A stretch of DNA of 64,000 nt from Pseudomonas songnenensis (GTDB lineage: Bacteria; Pseudomonadota; Gammaproteobacteria; Pseudomonadales; Pseudomonadaceae). A program made the translations under genes and the position numbers. The notes under the pieces were generated by a model. It was given only the letters and a program-made list of their open reading frames with translations, was not told the DNA's origin and ran no database searches. Every line of letters starts with the position of its first letter. The first letter of the stretch is position 1. Positions 1-8,632 of the stretch are shown here, piece after piece. The stretch spans positions 1 through 64,000 of the forward strand of contig NZ_RFFN01000001.1 of the NCBI RefSeq assembly GCF_003696315.1, read 5' to 3'.

Positions 1-44
1 GCGAGGCTGCTCCCCTTTTGCTTGTATGCGACAGCGTGTTCCGA

Positions 45-1415
45 TCAGTCCTGATGCAGCACGCAGCGATTGCGGCCGCCGTTCTTGGCCTGGTACAGCG
101 CGCGATCAGCCTGCTGCAGCAGACGCTCGTAGTCCGGATGGCCATCGTGTACCGCCATACCGACGCTGACCGTCACCTGGAGCACGTCGCCACTGGAAAG
201 GCGGAAGTGTTCGCGGGCGATGCGTTCGCGCAGTTTCTCAGCGGCTGCCAGCGCCTTGTTGGCATCGATATCCACCAGTACCAGCAGGAACTCTTCGCCT
301 CCCAGGCGGAAGGCGTAGTCGCCGCCGCGGGTGTTGCTGGCCAGCAGTGCGCCAACCTGTTGCAGGACCTGATCCCCGGCTTCGTGGCCATAGGTGTCGT
401 TGATGCGCTTGAAGTGATCGACGTCGATGGCCAGCACGCCGAAGGCGTTGTTCGACTGACGCGCGTAGAGCACTTCCTTGGCCATTACCACCGGCAGGAA
501 TTTGCGATTGAGCAGGCGCGTCAGCACGTCACGGCCGGCTTCCAGATCATTGGCCTGCTCGAACAGGCTGTCGAGCAGGAATTTGATCGAACGCGTCTGT
601 TCGCGAATCTGATGCAGCTTGCCCAGGCGTCCACCGGCATCTTCCAGCGCGGCGATGGCCTTGAGCTCCTCATCGATCTGCGTGATGTAGTCGAGGATGC
701 TCGCGCTTTCCGGCGAGCCCTGGAAGGCATGGGATGCCTTGTGGCGGAACCACAGGCCGAACTCGGACCCCGCCAGCTGCGGCAACGCGCCGGTGAGGTT
801 GCCGATGGCCAGGTCGAACATCAGCTGGTTCTCCCAGTCCAGCAGTGCGGCGCGCTGGCGTTCCTTCTCGACGCCGATGTTCTGTGACACGGAGAACAGC
901 CGATAGGCTTCCTCCGCGCGGGAGTTGCGGTCGTGGGACTGGGAATAGGCGAAGCAGATGATCTCTACCGCCAGGTCGATCAGATCGGCACCCATGCGCG
1001 CGGCCTTGCGCCTGATCGGCTCGGCGAGTTCGCGTTGTTCCAGCAACTCGCGCAGGCGGCCCTTGAGCGAGCGCGACCCGCGCAGCACCAGGCTGACCGG
1101 AATCTCGATACGCGCATGGATCTCACCAACCTTGCGCTGCAGGTCGACCACGGCGTCGAGGTCGCTGTGGGCCGTTGACGAGCACACCGTGACGATCCAC
1201 TTCTGCATCGATTTGCCGAGGCGGTTCTTCACCTGGTCGTGGGACAGGAAACTGGCCGAGTGCGGGTCGGCCAGCATCTGCGCATAGAAATGCTCGGCCA
1301 GTTCGCCACATTTTTCTTCGGCAACGGCCTGCAGTGCAGCAGCCGCTTCGGTCGGGTAGCCGTCGAGCAGGCGCAGCCATTCGGCGACCAGCTGGTGGTT
1401 GGGTATTTGCTGCAT
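45..1415 (-). CDS. Globin-coupled sensor diguanylate cyclase (DosC-like)
   Basis: 456 residues, close to the length of E. coli DosC. The N-terminal ~160 residues look like a heme-binding globin sensor: VGEIHARI places the expected proximal heme ligand at His100, where known globin-coupled cyclases carry it. A middle helical region of ~130 residues leads to a GGDEF domain (~295-453) with the active-site signature GGEEF at 372-376 and the inhibitory-site RxxD (R363, D366) five residues upstream. The protein should make cyclic di-GMP from GTP under control of oxygen or another heme ligand, with product feedback inhibition. The globin call rests on motif and length and the cyclase call on clear motifs. 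The gene lies just downstream of plsC on the same strand. Confidence 0.9.
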   Translation of the reverse strand: MQQIPNHQLVAEWLRLLDGYPTEAAAALQAVAEEKCGELAEHFYAQMLADPHSASFLSHDQVKNRLGKSMQKWIVTVCSSTAHSDLDAVVDLQRKVGEIHARIEIPVSLVLRGSRSLKGRLRELLEQRELAEPIRRKAARMGADLIDLAVEIICFAYSQSHDRNSRAEEAYRLFSVSQNIGVEKERQRAALLDWENQLMFDLAIGNLTGALPQLAGSEFGLWFRHKASHAFQGSPESASILDYITQIDEELKAIAALEDAGGRLGKLHQIREQTRSIKFLLDSLFEQANDLEAGRDVLTRLLNRKFLPVVMAKEVLYARQSNNAFGVLAIDVDHFKRINDTYGHEAGDQVLQQVGALLASNTRGGDYAFRLGGEEFLLVLVDIDANKALAAAEKLRERIAREHFRLSSGDVLQVTVSVGMAVHDGHPDYERLLQQADRALYQAKNGGRNRCVLHQD

Positions 1416-1466
1416 AGGGGACTCGCTAAGATGGGCGGACGTCCCTGCCCTGCCCCGGCGTATTGA

Positions 1467-2216
1467 TCAGAGGGTCGAACGACCCTGAGCTTCAAGCTCG
1501 CTGACCTGTGCGTTGATCCAGTCTTCGGCGCGCTGGTTGAGTTCGGCGATGGCGCGCGGGCTTTCGCTGTCAGCGAACATGGGCTGGCCGATAACGACCT
1601 GAATGGTGCCGGGTCGCTTGCCCCAGCCCGCCTTCGGCCAGAACATGCCGGCGTTGTGGGCGATGGGCAGCACCGGCAGACCGGCGTTCACCGCCAGTGC
1701 GGCGCCGCTGCGCGAGAACTTGCCCTGTTCTCCCACAGGCACGCGGGTGCCTTCGGGGAAGATCAGCACCCAGGCGCCCTGCTCCAGGCGCTCGTGACCC
1801 TGCTTGGCAACCTGGCGCAGCGCCGCCTTGGGGTTGTCGCGATCGATGGCGATCGGCTTGAGCAGCATGATTGCCCAGCCGAAGAACGGCACCCGCAGCA
1901 GCTCGCGCTTGAGCACCTGGGTCAGCGGCTCGAAGTAGGCCGAGAGAAAGAAGGTTTCCCAGGTGCTCTGATGCTTGGCCAGGATCACGCAGGGACGCGC
2001 GGGTACGTTCTCCGCACCTTGCACCTCGTAGCGCAGGCCGACCAGCGTCTTGCCCAGCCAGACGGCGCAGCGGCACCAGTTCTGTACCACGAAGCGATAG
2101 CGCGCGCGGAACGCCATGAACGGGGCGAACACCAGGCTCACCAGACACCAGGCGAATGCGGTGAAGGCCAGCATGAAATAGAACAGGGCGATACGAACGG
2201 GTAACAGGAGGCTCAT
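1467..2216 (-). CDS. plsC: 1-acyl-sn-glycerol-3-phosphate acyltransferase (PlsC family)
   Basis: 249 residues. Two hydrophobic stretches at the N-terminus (about 5-35) suggest inner-membrane anchoring. The acyltransferase signature is HQSTWE at 82-87, an Hx4E variant of the usual Hx4D that related Pseudomonas proteins share, followed by the phosphate-binding FPEGTR at 153-158. The enzyme adds the second acyl chain to lysophosphatidate in phospholipid synthesis. Its start overlaps the 3' end of gmhB by four bases, so the two are translationally coupled in the gmhB-plsC pair behind glyQS. The same order is known from other Pseudomonas. Confidence 0.9.
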   Translation of the reverse strand: MSLLLPVRIALFYFMLAFTAFAWCLVSLVFAPFMAFRARYRFVVQNWCRCAVWLGKTLVGLRYEVQGAENVPARPCVILAKHQSTWETFFLSAYFEPLTQVLKRELLRVPFFGWAIMLLKPIAIDRDNPKAALRQVAKQGHERLEQGAWVLIFPEGTRVPVGEQGKFSRSGAALAVNAGLPVLPIAHNAGMFWPKAGWGKRPGTIQVVIGQPMFADSESPRAIAELNQRAEDWINAQVSELEAQGRSTL

Positions 2217-2755
2217 CGAGAACTCTCGAGTAGATGATCGACAACAGCGGCCAGGTCGTCGAAGACCTGGGTACCCGGCGGCAACGTACCCTCCAGGGTG
2301 CGCAGGCCCTTGCCGGTCCTGACCAGGTAGGGCACGCCGCCGAGCAACATCCCGGCATGCAGATCGCGGTGGCTGTCGCCTACCACCGGCACGCCCTTCA
2401 GGTCCGCCAGGCCGAAGTGCTCGGCGATGGTGCGAAACATCCCGGGTTTCGGTTTGCGGCAGTTGCAGCCATCGTCCGGACCGTGCGGGCAGTGCACGAT
2501 CAGATCGATACGTCCGCCCTGCTCCATCACCAGCTGCTGCATCTTGAAATGCATGTCACCGAGGGTGCTGAGGTCGAACTTGCCGCGCGCGACACCCGAC
2601 TGGTTGGTGGCAACCGCCACCGTCCAGCCGGCCTTGCACAACCGCGCGATGGCTTCCAGCGAACCGGGAATGGGGATCCACTCCTCCAGCGACTTCACGT
2701 ACTCGTCGGAGTCCTCGTTGATCACGCCATCGCGATCGAGCACGATCAGCTTCAC
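2213..2755 (-). CDS. gmhB: D-glycero-beta-D-manno-heptose-1,7-bisphosphate 7-phosphatase
   Basis: HAD-superfamily phosphatase of the ADP-heptose pathway for lipopolysaccharide inner core. The catalytic motif DRDGVIN lies near the N-terminus, the zinc-binding CPHGPDDGCNCRKPKPG segment in the middle, and a GDS..D motif near residue 120. I chose the GTG at 2755, just behind the glyS stop, because it gives about 180 residues starting VKLIVLDRDG, which matches the usual family N-terminus. An ATG at 2791 would add 12 residues and overlap glyS by 32 bases; the sequence does not exclude it. The gene overlaps plsC by four bases. Confidence 0.88.
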   Translation of the reverse strand: MKLIVLDRDGVINEDSDEYVKSLEEWIPIPGSLEAIARLCKAGWTVAVATNQSGVARGKFDLSTLGDMHFKMQQLVMEQGGRIDLIVHCPHGPDDGCNCRKPKPGMFRTIAEHFGLADLKGVPVVGDSHRDLHAGMLLGGVPYLVRTGKGLRTLEGTLPPGTQVFDDLAAVVDHLLESSR

Positions 2756-2759
2756 GGGC

Positions 2760-4814
2760 TTAGCCAAGTGCGGAAATATCGGCAACGCCAAGGAACAGTC
2801 CTCTCAGCCGGGCCAGCAAGGCGTAACGGTTGGCACGCACCGAAGCGTCTTCGGCGTTCACCAGCACCGCCTCGAAGAAGGCATCCACCGGGCCGCGCAG
2901 GTGCGCCAGGCGCTCCAGCGCCTCGCGGTACTGACGCGCCGCGGCCAGCGGTTGCACCGCCTGCTCGGCCTGCTGAATGGCCGAGTACAGCGAGAACTCG
3001 GTGGCGTTGTCGAACCAGCGTGGCTCGACCGCTTCCGGCAGCTTCGCATCGAACTTGCTCAGCAGGTTGGAGACGCGCTTGTTGGCGGCGGCCAGTGCTG
3101 CAGCTTCCGGCAAGGTGCGAAACGCCTGTACCGCCTGCACACGCTGGTCGAAGTCCAGCGCCGAACCCGGCTGCACGGCACGCACCGAGAGGTAGGCAGC
3201 AACGTCGACACCCTCGTCCTCGTAGCGTGCGCGCAGGCGGTCGAAGATGAATTCCAGCACCTGATCGGCGAGCCCGACGCTTTTCACCTGACCACCGAAC
3301 TGACCGATGGCGAAGTTCACCGCTTCGACCAGATCCAGATCCAGACGCTTCTCGATGAGGATGCGCAGCACGCCAAGGGCGGCACGGCGCAGGGCGTAGG
3401 GGTCCTTGGAGCCGGTCGGCAGCATGCCGATGCCGAAGATCCCGACCAGGGTGTCGAGCTTGTCGGCCACGGCCACGGCCGCGCCGGTGAGCGTGCTTGG
3501 CAGCTCGCCGCCGGCACCGCGCGGCATGTACTGCTCGTTCAGTGCCAGCGCCACGTCTTCCGGCTCGCCGTCGTTGAGTGCGTAGTAGTAACCGGCGATG
3601 CCCTGCATCTCCGGGAACTCGCCGACCATTTCGGTGGCCAGGTCGCACTTGCAGAGCAGTCCGGCGCGCTCGGCACGCTGCTTGTCGCCACCGGTACGTT
3701 CGGCGATCAGTCCGGCCAGGCGCGAGACGCGCTCGGCCTTGTCATAGACGGTGCCGAGCTGGGCCTGGAACACCACGTTCCTCAGGCGATCGTTGAAGCT
3801 GTCGAGCTTCTGCTTCTTGTCCTGCTTGAAGAAGAACTCGGCATCGGTCAGACGCGGGCGCACCACCTTCTCGTTACCGGAGACGATCTGCGCCGGGTCC
3901 TTGGATTCGATGTTGGCCACGGTGATGAAGCGCGGCAGCAGCTTGCCGTTGGCATCCAGCAGGCAGAAGTACTTCTGGTTGTCCTGCATGGTGGTGATCA
4001 GCGCTTCCTGCGGGACTTCGAGGAAGCGTTCCTCGAACGAGCAGACCAGCGGCACCGGCCACTCGACCAGCGCAGTCACTTCATCGAGCAGCGCCGGCGG
4101 CACGATGGCCGTACCGTTCTGCTCGGCCGCCAGCTGCTCGACGCGCTTGGCGATCAGCTCGCGGCGCTCGGCGAAGTCGGCGATCACATGGGCGCCGCGC
4201 AGGTCTTCCAGGTAGCTGGACGGCTTGGAAATGTGCACCTGGCCCGGGCTGTGGAAGCGGTGGCCGCGGGATTCGCGTCCGGCGCGCTGGGCGAGGATCT
4301 CGCAATCGATCACCTGCTCACCGAAGAGCATCACCAGCCACTGGGTCGGGCGGACGAACTCTTCCTTGCGTGCGGCCCAGCGCATGCGCTTGGGGATCGG
4401 CAGGTCGTTCAGCGATGCTTCGACGATGCCAGGCAGCAACTGGCTGGCGGGCTGGCCTTCGATGGTGCGGCTGAACTTGAGCTTCGGCCCGCTACGATCG
4501 ATCTCGGCGAGGTCCACGCCGCACTTGCGGGCAAAGCCCAGGGCGGCCTGGGTCGGCTCGCCGTCAGCGTCGAAGGCAGCCTGCATCGGCGGACCGTCGA
4601 GGTTGATGCTGCGGTCCGGCTGCTGGGTCGCCAGCTGTTCGACCAGCACGGCCAGGCGACGCGGCGCGGCATAGGCCTGCGTCTTGACGAAGCCGAGGCC
4701 TGCGTCCTTCAGGCCCTTCTCGATACCGGCGCAGAAGGCTTCGGCCAGCTTGGCGAGCGCCTTTGGTGGGAGTTCTTCGGTACCCAGTTCGACGAGAAAA
4801 TCCAGTGCACTCAT
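2760..4814 (-). CDS. glyS: Glycine--tRNA ligase beta subunit
   Basis: 684 residues, the usual length for the beta subunit of the bacterial alpha2beta2 glycyl-tRNA synthetase. It begins with the family N-terminus [18 protein letters not shown] and ends with the C-terminal helical anticodon-binding region. The subunit is needed for tRNA(Gly) recognition together with GlyQ. The ATG overlaps the glyQ stop by four bases, so glyQ and glyS are coupled and made in equal amounts. No internal damage is visible. Confidence 0.96.
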   Translation of the reverse strand: MSALDFLVELGTEELPPKALAKLAEAFCAGIEKGLKDAGLGFVKTQAYAAPRRLAVLVEQLATQQPDRSINLDGPPMQAAFDADGEPTQAALGFARKCGVDLAEIDRSGPKLKFSRTIEGQPASQLLPGIVEASLNDLPIPKRMRWAARKEEFVRPTQWLVMLFGEQVIDCEILAQRAGRESRGHRFHSPGQVHISKPSSYLEDLRGAHVIADFAERRELIAKRVEQLAAEQNGTAIVPPALLDEVTALVEWPVPLVCSFEERFLEVPQEALITTMQDNQKYFCLLDANGKLLPRFITVANIESKDPAQIVSGNEKVVRPRLTDAEFFFKQDKKQKLDSFNDRLRNVVFQAQLGTVYDKAERVSRLAGLIAERTGGDKQRAERAGLLCKCDLATEMVGEFPEMQGIAGYYYALNDGEPEDVALALNEQYMPRGAGGELPSTLTGAAVAVADKLDTLVGIFGIGMLPTGSKDPYALRRAALGVLRILIEKRLDLDLVEAVNFAIGQFGGQVKSVGLADQVLEFIFDRLRARYEDEGVDVAAYLSVRAVQPGSALDFDQRVQAVQAFRTLPEAAALAAANKRVSNLLSKFDAKLPEAVEPRWFDNATEFSLYSAIQQAEQAVQPLAAARQYREALERLAHLRGPVDAFFEAVLVNAEDASVRANRYALLARLRGLFLGVADISALG

Positions 4815-5758
4815 TCTGCAGCCTCCAGCTTGGCCAGCACTTCGTCACGCAGTTCGGGGGTGGCCATGGGGAAGCCGAGTTTGGCCCGGGCCAGCAGGTA
4901 GCTCTGGGCGATCGAACGCGCCAGGCTGCGCACGCGCAGGATGTACTGCTGGCGCGCGGTGACCGAAATGGCGCGACGGGCATCGAGCAGGTTGAAGGTG
5001 TGCGAGGCCTTGACCACCATCTCGTAGGCCGGCAGCGGCAGCTCGGCGGCCATCAGCCGGTTGGCTTCGCTCTCGTAGAAATCGAAGAGTTCGAACAGCT
5101 TCGGTACATTGGCGTGCTCGAAGTTGTAGGTCGACTGCTCCACTTCGTTCTGGTGGAACACGTCGCCATAGGTCACGGTGCCGAACGGGCCGTCGGCCCA
5201 GATCAGGTCGTAGACCGAGTCGACGCCCTGCAGGTACATGGCCAGGCGTTCGAGGCCGTAGGTGATCTCACCGGTGACCGGGTAGCACTCGACGCCGCCG
5301 ACCTGCTGGAAGTAGGTGAACTGGGTGACTTCCATGCCGTTGAGCCAGACTTCCCAGCCCAGACCCCAGGCGCCGAGAGTCGGCGATTCCCAGTTGTCCT
5401 CGACGAAGCGTACGTCGTGCACCGAGGTGTCGACGCCGATGCGGCGCAGCGACTCCAGGTACAGGTCCTGGATGTTGTCCGGGTTGGGCTTGAGCACCAC
5501 CTGGAACTGGTAGTAGTGCTGCAGACGGTTGGGGTTCTCGCCATAGCGGCCATCGGCCGGGCGGCGCGAAGGCTGAACATAGGCGGCGTTCCAGGTCTCG
5601 GGACCGATGGCGCGCAGGAAGGTGGCGGTGTGGAATGTACCGGCGCCCATTTCCATGTCATAGGGCTGCAGGACCACGCAACCCTGCTCGGCCCAGTAGC
5701 TTTGCAGGGCGAGGATCAGGTCTTGGAAGGTGCGCACGGCAGGCGTAGTCTGGCTCAA
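4811..5758 (-). CDS. glyQ: Glycine--tRNA ligase alpha subunit, TTG start
   Basis: 315 residues from a TTG start at 5758 ([17 protein letters not shown]...), which is the N-terminus and length known for Pseudomonas GlyQ. A strong AGGTGA ribosome binding site (5763-5768 on the minus strand) lies five bases upstream of the TTG. The frame stays open for another 60 codons upstream, but that extension is arginine-rich and unlike the family. Conserved blocks such as [18 protein letters not shown] and [17 protein letters not shown] mark the class II aminoacylation core that joins glycine to tRNA(Gly). It is the first gene of glyQ-glyS-gmhB-plsC. Confidence 0.95.
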   Translation of the reverse strand: MSQTTPAVRTFQDLILALQSYWAEQGCVVLQPYDMEMGAGTFHTATFLRAIGPETWNAAYVQPSRRPADGRYGENPNRLQHYYQFQVVLKPNPDNIQDLYLESLRRIGVDTSVHDVRFVEDNWESPTLGAWGLGWEVWLNGMEVTQFTYFQQVGGVECYPVTGEITYGLERLAMYLQGVDSVYDLIWADGPFGTVTYGDVFHQNEVEQSTYNFEHANVPKLFELFDFYESEANRLMAAELPLPAYEMVVKASHTFNLLDARRAISVTARQQYILRVRSLARSIAQSYLLARAKLGFPMATPELRDEVLAKLEAAE

Positions 5759-5865
5759 AATTTCACCTGTGCTGGGCTTCGACAGAAAGCCTCGAAGTAT
5801 ACCCCCCGCATGGTCGCGCTTGCGATGGTTTCGGCCATTGGACGAGGCCTGCGCAAGGAGACCAC

Positions 5866-6423
5866 ATGCCACGTTGCGCCTGGTGCGGCACGGATCCGCT
5901 GTACATCGACTACCACGATCGCGAATGGGGCGTGCCAACTCGCGATCCGCAGGTGCTGTTCGAATTCCTCTTGCTCGAAGCCTTTCAGGCCGGTCTCTCG
6001 TGGATCACCGTACTGCGCAAGCGTGAGCGCTATCGACAGGTACTGTTCGGCTTCGATGCCGCGCGCCTGGCGCGCATGAGCGACGCCGAGATCGACGAAC
6101 GCATGCAGGACCCCGGCATCATCCGCAACCGGCGCAAACTCGAGGCAGCGCGCAGCAACGCGCGCGCCTGGTTGCAGCTGGAGGATCCGGTAGGCTTCAT
6201 CTGGTCTTTCGTCGATGGCCAACCAAGGATCAACCGCTTCGAGCGCCTGGATCAGGTGCCGGCCGTCTCGCCGGAGGCGCATGCCATGAGCAAGGGGCTG
6301 AAGAAGGCCGGCTTCAGTTTCGTCGGGCCGACCATCTGCTACGCGTACATGCAGGCCTGCGGACTGGTCATGGACCACCTCACCGACTGCGAGCGGTATG
6401 CCGAGCTGGCCCGCAGCGGCTGA
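5866..6423 (+). CDS. tag: DNA-3-methyladenine glycosylase I
   Basis: 185 residues, the normal size of constitutive Tag. The zinc-snap ligands of the family are present: Cys4 and His17 at the N-terminus ([15 protein letters not shown]), paired with a C-terminal His and Cys in MDHLTDC. The enzyme removes 3-methyladenine from alkylated DNA in base excision repair. It is transcribed divergently from glyQ with about 107 bases between them, the arrangement typical of Pseudomonas. Confidence 0.95.
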   Translation: MPRCAWCGTDPLYIDYHDREWGVPTRDPQVLFEFLLLEAFQAGLSWITVLRKRERYRQVLFGFDAARLARMSDAEIDERMQDPGIIRNRRKLEAARSNARAWLQLEDPVGFIWSFVDGQPRINRFERLDQVPAVSPEAHAMSKGLKKAGFSFVGPTICYAYMQACGLVMDHLTDCERYAELARSG

Positions 6424-6531
6424 TCCATTGCAGGGCGGTGCTGCCAAGATGCAAGGCATTGCGGCGGCTGCGCCTGAAAGCTGACCGCGGTTGCAGGTAG
6501 ACTAGGCGACCTGAAAATTTCGGAGTGCGGT

Positions 6532-7419
6532 GTGGAAAAGCTCAAAGGTGCCCTGGTCGTCGGCTCCCTGCGACTCTTCGCTCGACTGCCCTGGCGCATG
6601 GTCCAGGGCCTGGGCGCGATGATCGGCTGGCTGATGTGGAAGCTGCCGAACCGCTCGCGTGAGGTGGCGCGGATCAATCTGCAAAAGTGCTTTCCCGAAC
6701 TGAGTGCCGTGGAGCTCGAAGCGCTGCTCGGCCGCACGCTGCGTGAAACCGGCATGACCTTCACCGAAAGCGCCTGCGCCTGGATCTGGCCGGCGCAGAA
6801 GACCCTCGGTCTGGTCCGTCAGGTCGAAGGCCTTGAAGTGCTGCAGGCGGCGCTGGCGTCCGGCAAGGGCGTGGTCGGCATCACCAGCCACCTCGGCAAC
6901 TGGGAGGTGCTGAATCACTTCTACTGCGAGCAGTGCAAGCCGATCATTTTCTATCGCCCGCCTAAGTTGAAGGCCGTGGACGAACTGCTGCAGCAACAGC
7001 GCGTGCAACTGGGCAATCGGGTCGCGCCGTCGACCCGCGAAGGCATTCTCAGCGTCATCAAGGAAGTCCGTCGTGGCGGCGCCGTGGGCATCCCGGCCGA
7101 TCCGGAACCGAGCGAAGGCAGCGGTATCTTCGTGCCTTTCTTCGCCACCCAGGCGCTGACCAGCAAGTTCGTGCCGGGCATGCTCGCCGGGGGCAAGGCG
7201 GTTGGCGTTTTTCTTCACGCGTTGCGCCTGGAGGACGGTTCGGGCTACAAGGTGATCCTCGAGGCGGCGCCCGAAGGGATGTACAGCGAGGATGCCGAAA
7301 CCGGCGTTGCGGCGATGAGCGCAATGATCGAGAAGTACGTGCGCGCCTACCCCAGCCAATACATGTGGACCATGAAGCGCTTCAAGAAACGCCCTGCCGG
7401 CGAGAAGCGCTGGTACTGA
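6532..7419 (+). CDS. Lipid A biosynthesis late acyltransferase (LpxL/HtrB family), GTG start
   Basis: 295 residues. The catalytic HLGNWE (Hx4E) is at 120-125 after an N-terminal hydrophobic segment (about 5-35), as in inner-membrane acyltransferases that add secondary laurate or myristate to Kdo-lipid A. The family is often labelled htrB or lpxL; pseudomonads carry more than one copy, so the acyl position cannot be assigned from sequence alone. The GTG start is supported by a GGAG sequence a few bases upstream. It lies between tag and a PilZ gene, as in P. aeruginosa. Confidence 0.9.
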   Translation: MEKLKGALVVGSLRLFARLPWRMVQGLGAMIGWLMWKLPNRSREVARINLQKCFPELSAVELEALLGRTLRETGMTFTESACAWIWPAQKTLGLVRQVEGLEVLQAALASGKGVVGITSHLGNWEVLNHFYCEQCKPIIFYRPPKLKAVDELLQQQRVQLGNRVAPSTREGILSVIKEVRRGGAVGIPADPEPSEGSGIFVPFFATQALTSKFVPGMLAGGKAVGVFLHALRLEDGSGYKVILEAAPEGMYSEDAETGVAAMSAMIEKYVRAYPSQYMWTMKRFKKRPAGEKRWY

Positions 7420-7446
7420 CCGAATAACAACGACAAGGACGATCGT

Positions 7447-7713
7447 ATGCGCAATCAGCGACAGCATCCACGTACCAACATGAAGTGCCGCATCCGCATT
7501 GCGCATCCGGCGTTTGGCGAGGTTTTCGCCCATACCCGTGATCTGTCGGACGGCGGTGTCTACGTGCGCCATCCCGAACTGGTGGTACTGCAACCGGGTG
7601 CGATGGTCACGGGGCAGGTGCAGGACCTGCCGATCCCGGCGCCGGAACTGCGGATGGTGGTGATGCGGGTCGATGCCGAAGGGGTCGGCCTGCAGTTCGT
7701 GCGCGAGGACTGA
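7447..7713 (+). CDS. PilZ domain protein
   Basis: 88 residues, essentially a lone PilZ domain. The cyclic di-GMP-binding signature is complete: RxxxR (R5, R9) at the N-terminus and DxSxxG (D32, S34, G37) about 20 residues later. The protein is therefore expected to bind cyclic di-GMP and act through a partner. It follows the lipid A acyltransferase by 27 bases and is probably co-transcribed with it. A cyclic di-GMP synthase lies about 6 kb away, but nothing in the sequence links the two directly. Confidence 0.9.
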   Translation: MRNQRQHPRTNMKCRIRIAHPAFGEVFAHTRDLSDGGVYVRHPELVVLQPGAMVTGQVQDLPIPAPELRMVVMRVDAEGVGLQFVRED

Positions 7714-7738
7714 CTCCTCGGCGCACGACGCTGCCGCT

Positions 7739-8056
7739 TCAGTCAGGCGTCAGCCGGTCGAGCCGGCGCAGGAACACGCTCATTTCCTTTTCCGCCTGCT
7801 TGTCGCCCTGGGCGTTCGCCGCGGCAATGCCGCGTTCCCAGGCCTGGTGGGCGCCCGTCTTGTCGCCATCGGCCTGCAGCGCCTTGCCCAGCAGTTTCCA
7901 GGCGGCGGAATATTTCGGATCGAGTTCGACGCAGCGACGCAAGTGCTGCGCTGCCCGGCCCGGCTGCCCGGCATCCATGTAGCCCTTGCCGAGGCCGAAG
8001 CGCAGCATCGGATTATCCATGCCTTGAGAGAGCATCTTTTCCAGTGATTCGAGCAT
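7739..8056 (-). CDS. Small tetratricopeptide-repeat protein
   Basis: 105 residues made almost entirely of TPR helices: the pattern LGKGYMDAGQPGRAAQHLRR, then a second unit around AWKLLGKALQADGDKTGAHQ. No signal peptide, so probably a cytoplasmic adaptor. A protein of this type sits at the same position (between the PilZ gene and trkA) in other Pseudomonas. Function unknown. Its stop faces the pilZ stop across 25 bases, and a degraded ABC-ATPase lies upstream. Confidence 0.82.
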   Translation of the reverse strand: MLESLEKMLSQGMDNPMLRFGLGKGYMDAGQPGRAAQHLRRCVELDPKYSAAWKLLGKALQADGDKTGAHQAWERGIAAANAQGDKQAEKEMSVFLRRLDRLTPD

Positions 8057-8202
8057 CTTCGGACCTTTTTGCAGCGCGGCGCCCAGGGAGGTTTTCTTAC
8101 TTTAGTGCAAAGCGATTACCGGCAAAGGCTGCCAGCATACGCCATTGGTCTTAGCCGTTGCGCCCGTATCGTGCCGGCAGCCTGTGACGGCTGTGTGGCG
8201 TT

Positions 8203-8573
8203 TCAGTGCGCTTCGTTGACCGCGCTGAGAAACTCCCGGGTGCGTTCCTCCTGCGGGTTGTTGAACAGCTTGTCCGGACTGCCCTGTTCGTGAATCCGAC
8301 CCTGATGGAAGAAGCACACCCGGTCGGCGAATTCGCGGGCGAAGCCCATCTGGTGGGTGACCATCAGCATCGTCAGATTGTGCGCCTCGCCGAGGCGGCG
8401 GATCACGTTCAGCACCTCGCCGCACAGTTCCGGATCCAGCGCCGAGGTCACTTCGTCGAACAGCATCACCTTCGGCCGCATCGCCAGCGCCCGGGCAATC
8501 GCCACGCGTTGCTGCTGGCCGCCGGAATAGCCGCGCCGGGAAGTGTTCCAGCTTGTCCTCCAGGCCGACCGGC
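8203..8573 (-). pseudogene. Remnant of an amino-acid ABC transporter ATPase, truncated and frameshifted
   Basis: The minus strand encodes the C-terminal half of a polar amino acid ABC transporter ATPase: signature YSGGQQQRVAIARALA, Walker B VMLFDEVTSALDPE, and the H-loop in MVTHQMGFA. Walker A and about the first 110 residues are missing. Just before the signature motif the reading frame is broken: GLEDKLEHFPAR is in one frame and SGGQQQ in the next, consistent with one extra base near 8532-8537. No start codon or permease partner is nearby. It is a dead fragment lying between the trkA terminator and the TPR gene. Confidence 0.85.
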
Positions 8574-8580
8574 GATTGAT

Positions 8581-8612
8581 AAAACAAAACGACCCGCCAG
8601 TTGGCGGGTCGT
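8581..8612 (-). terminator. Rho-independent terminator of the def-fmt-rsmB-trkA operon
   Basis: A perfect 8-bp stem gacccgcc / ggcgggtc (8591-8598 and 8603-8610) with a four-base loop is followed on the minus strand by the T-rich run gttttgtttt. It lies about 20 bases past the trkA stop. Confidence 0.88.
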
Positions 8613-8632
8613 CTATCAAGCGGAACAGCTGA

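Noticed and set aside
2427-4901. An 824-codon open frame on the plus strand opposite glyS
   Set aside because: It is the mirror of glyS in high-GC DNA: no ribosome binding site, no recognisable domain, and the opposite strand is a complete housekeeping gene.
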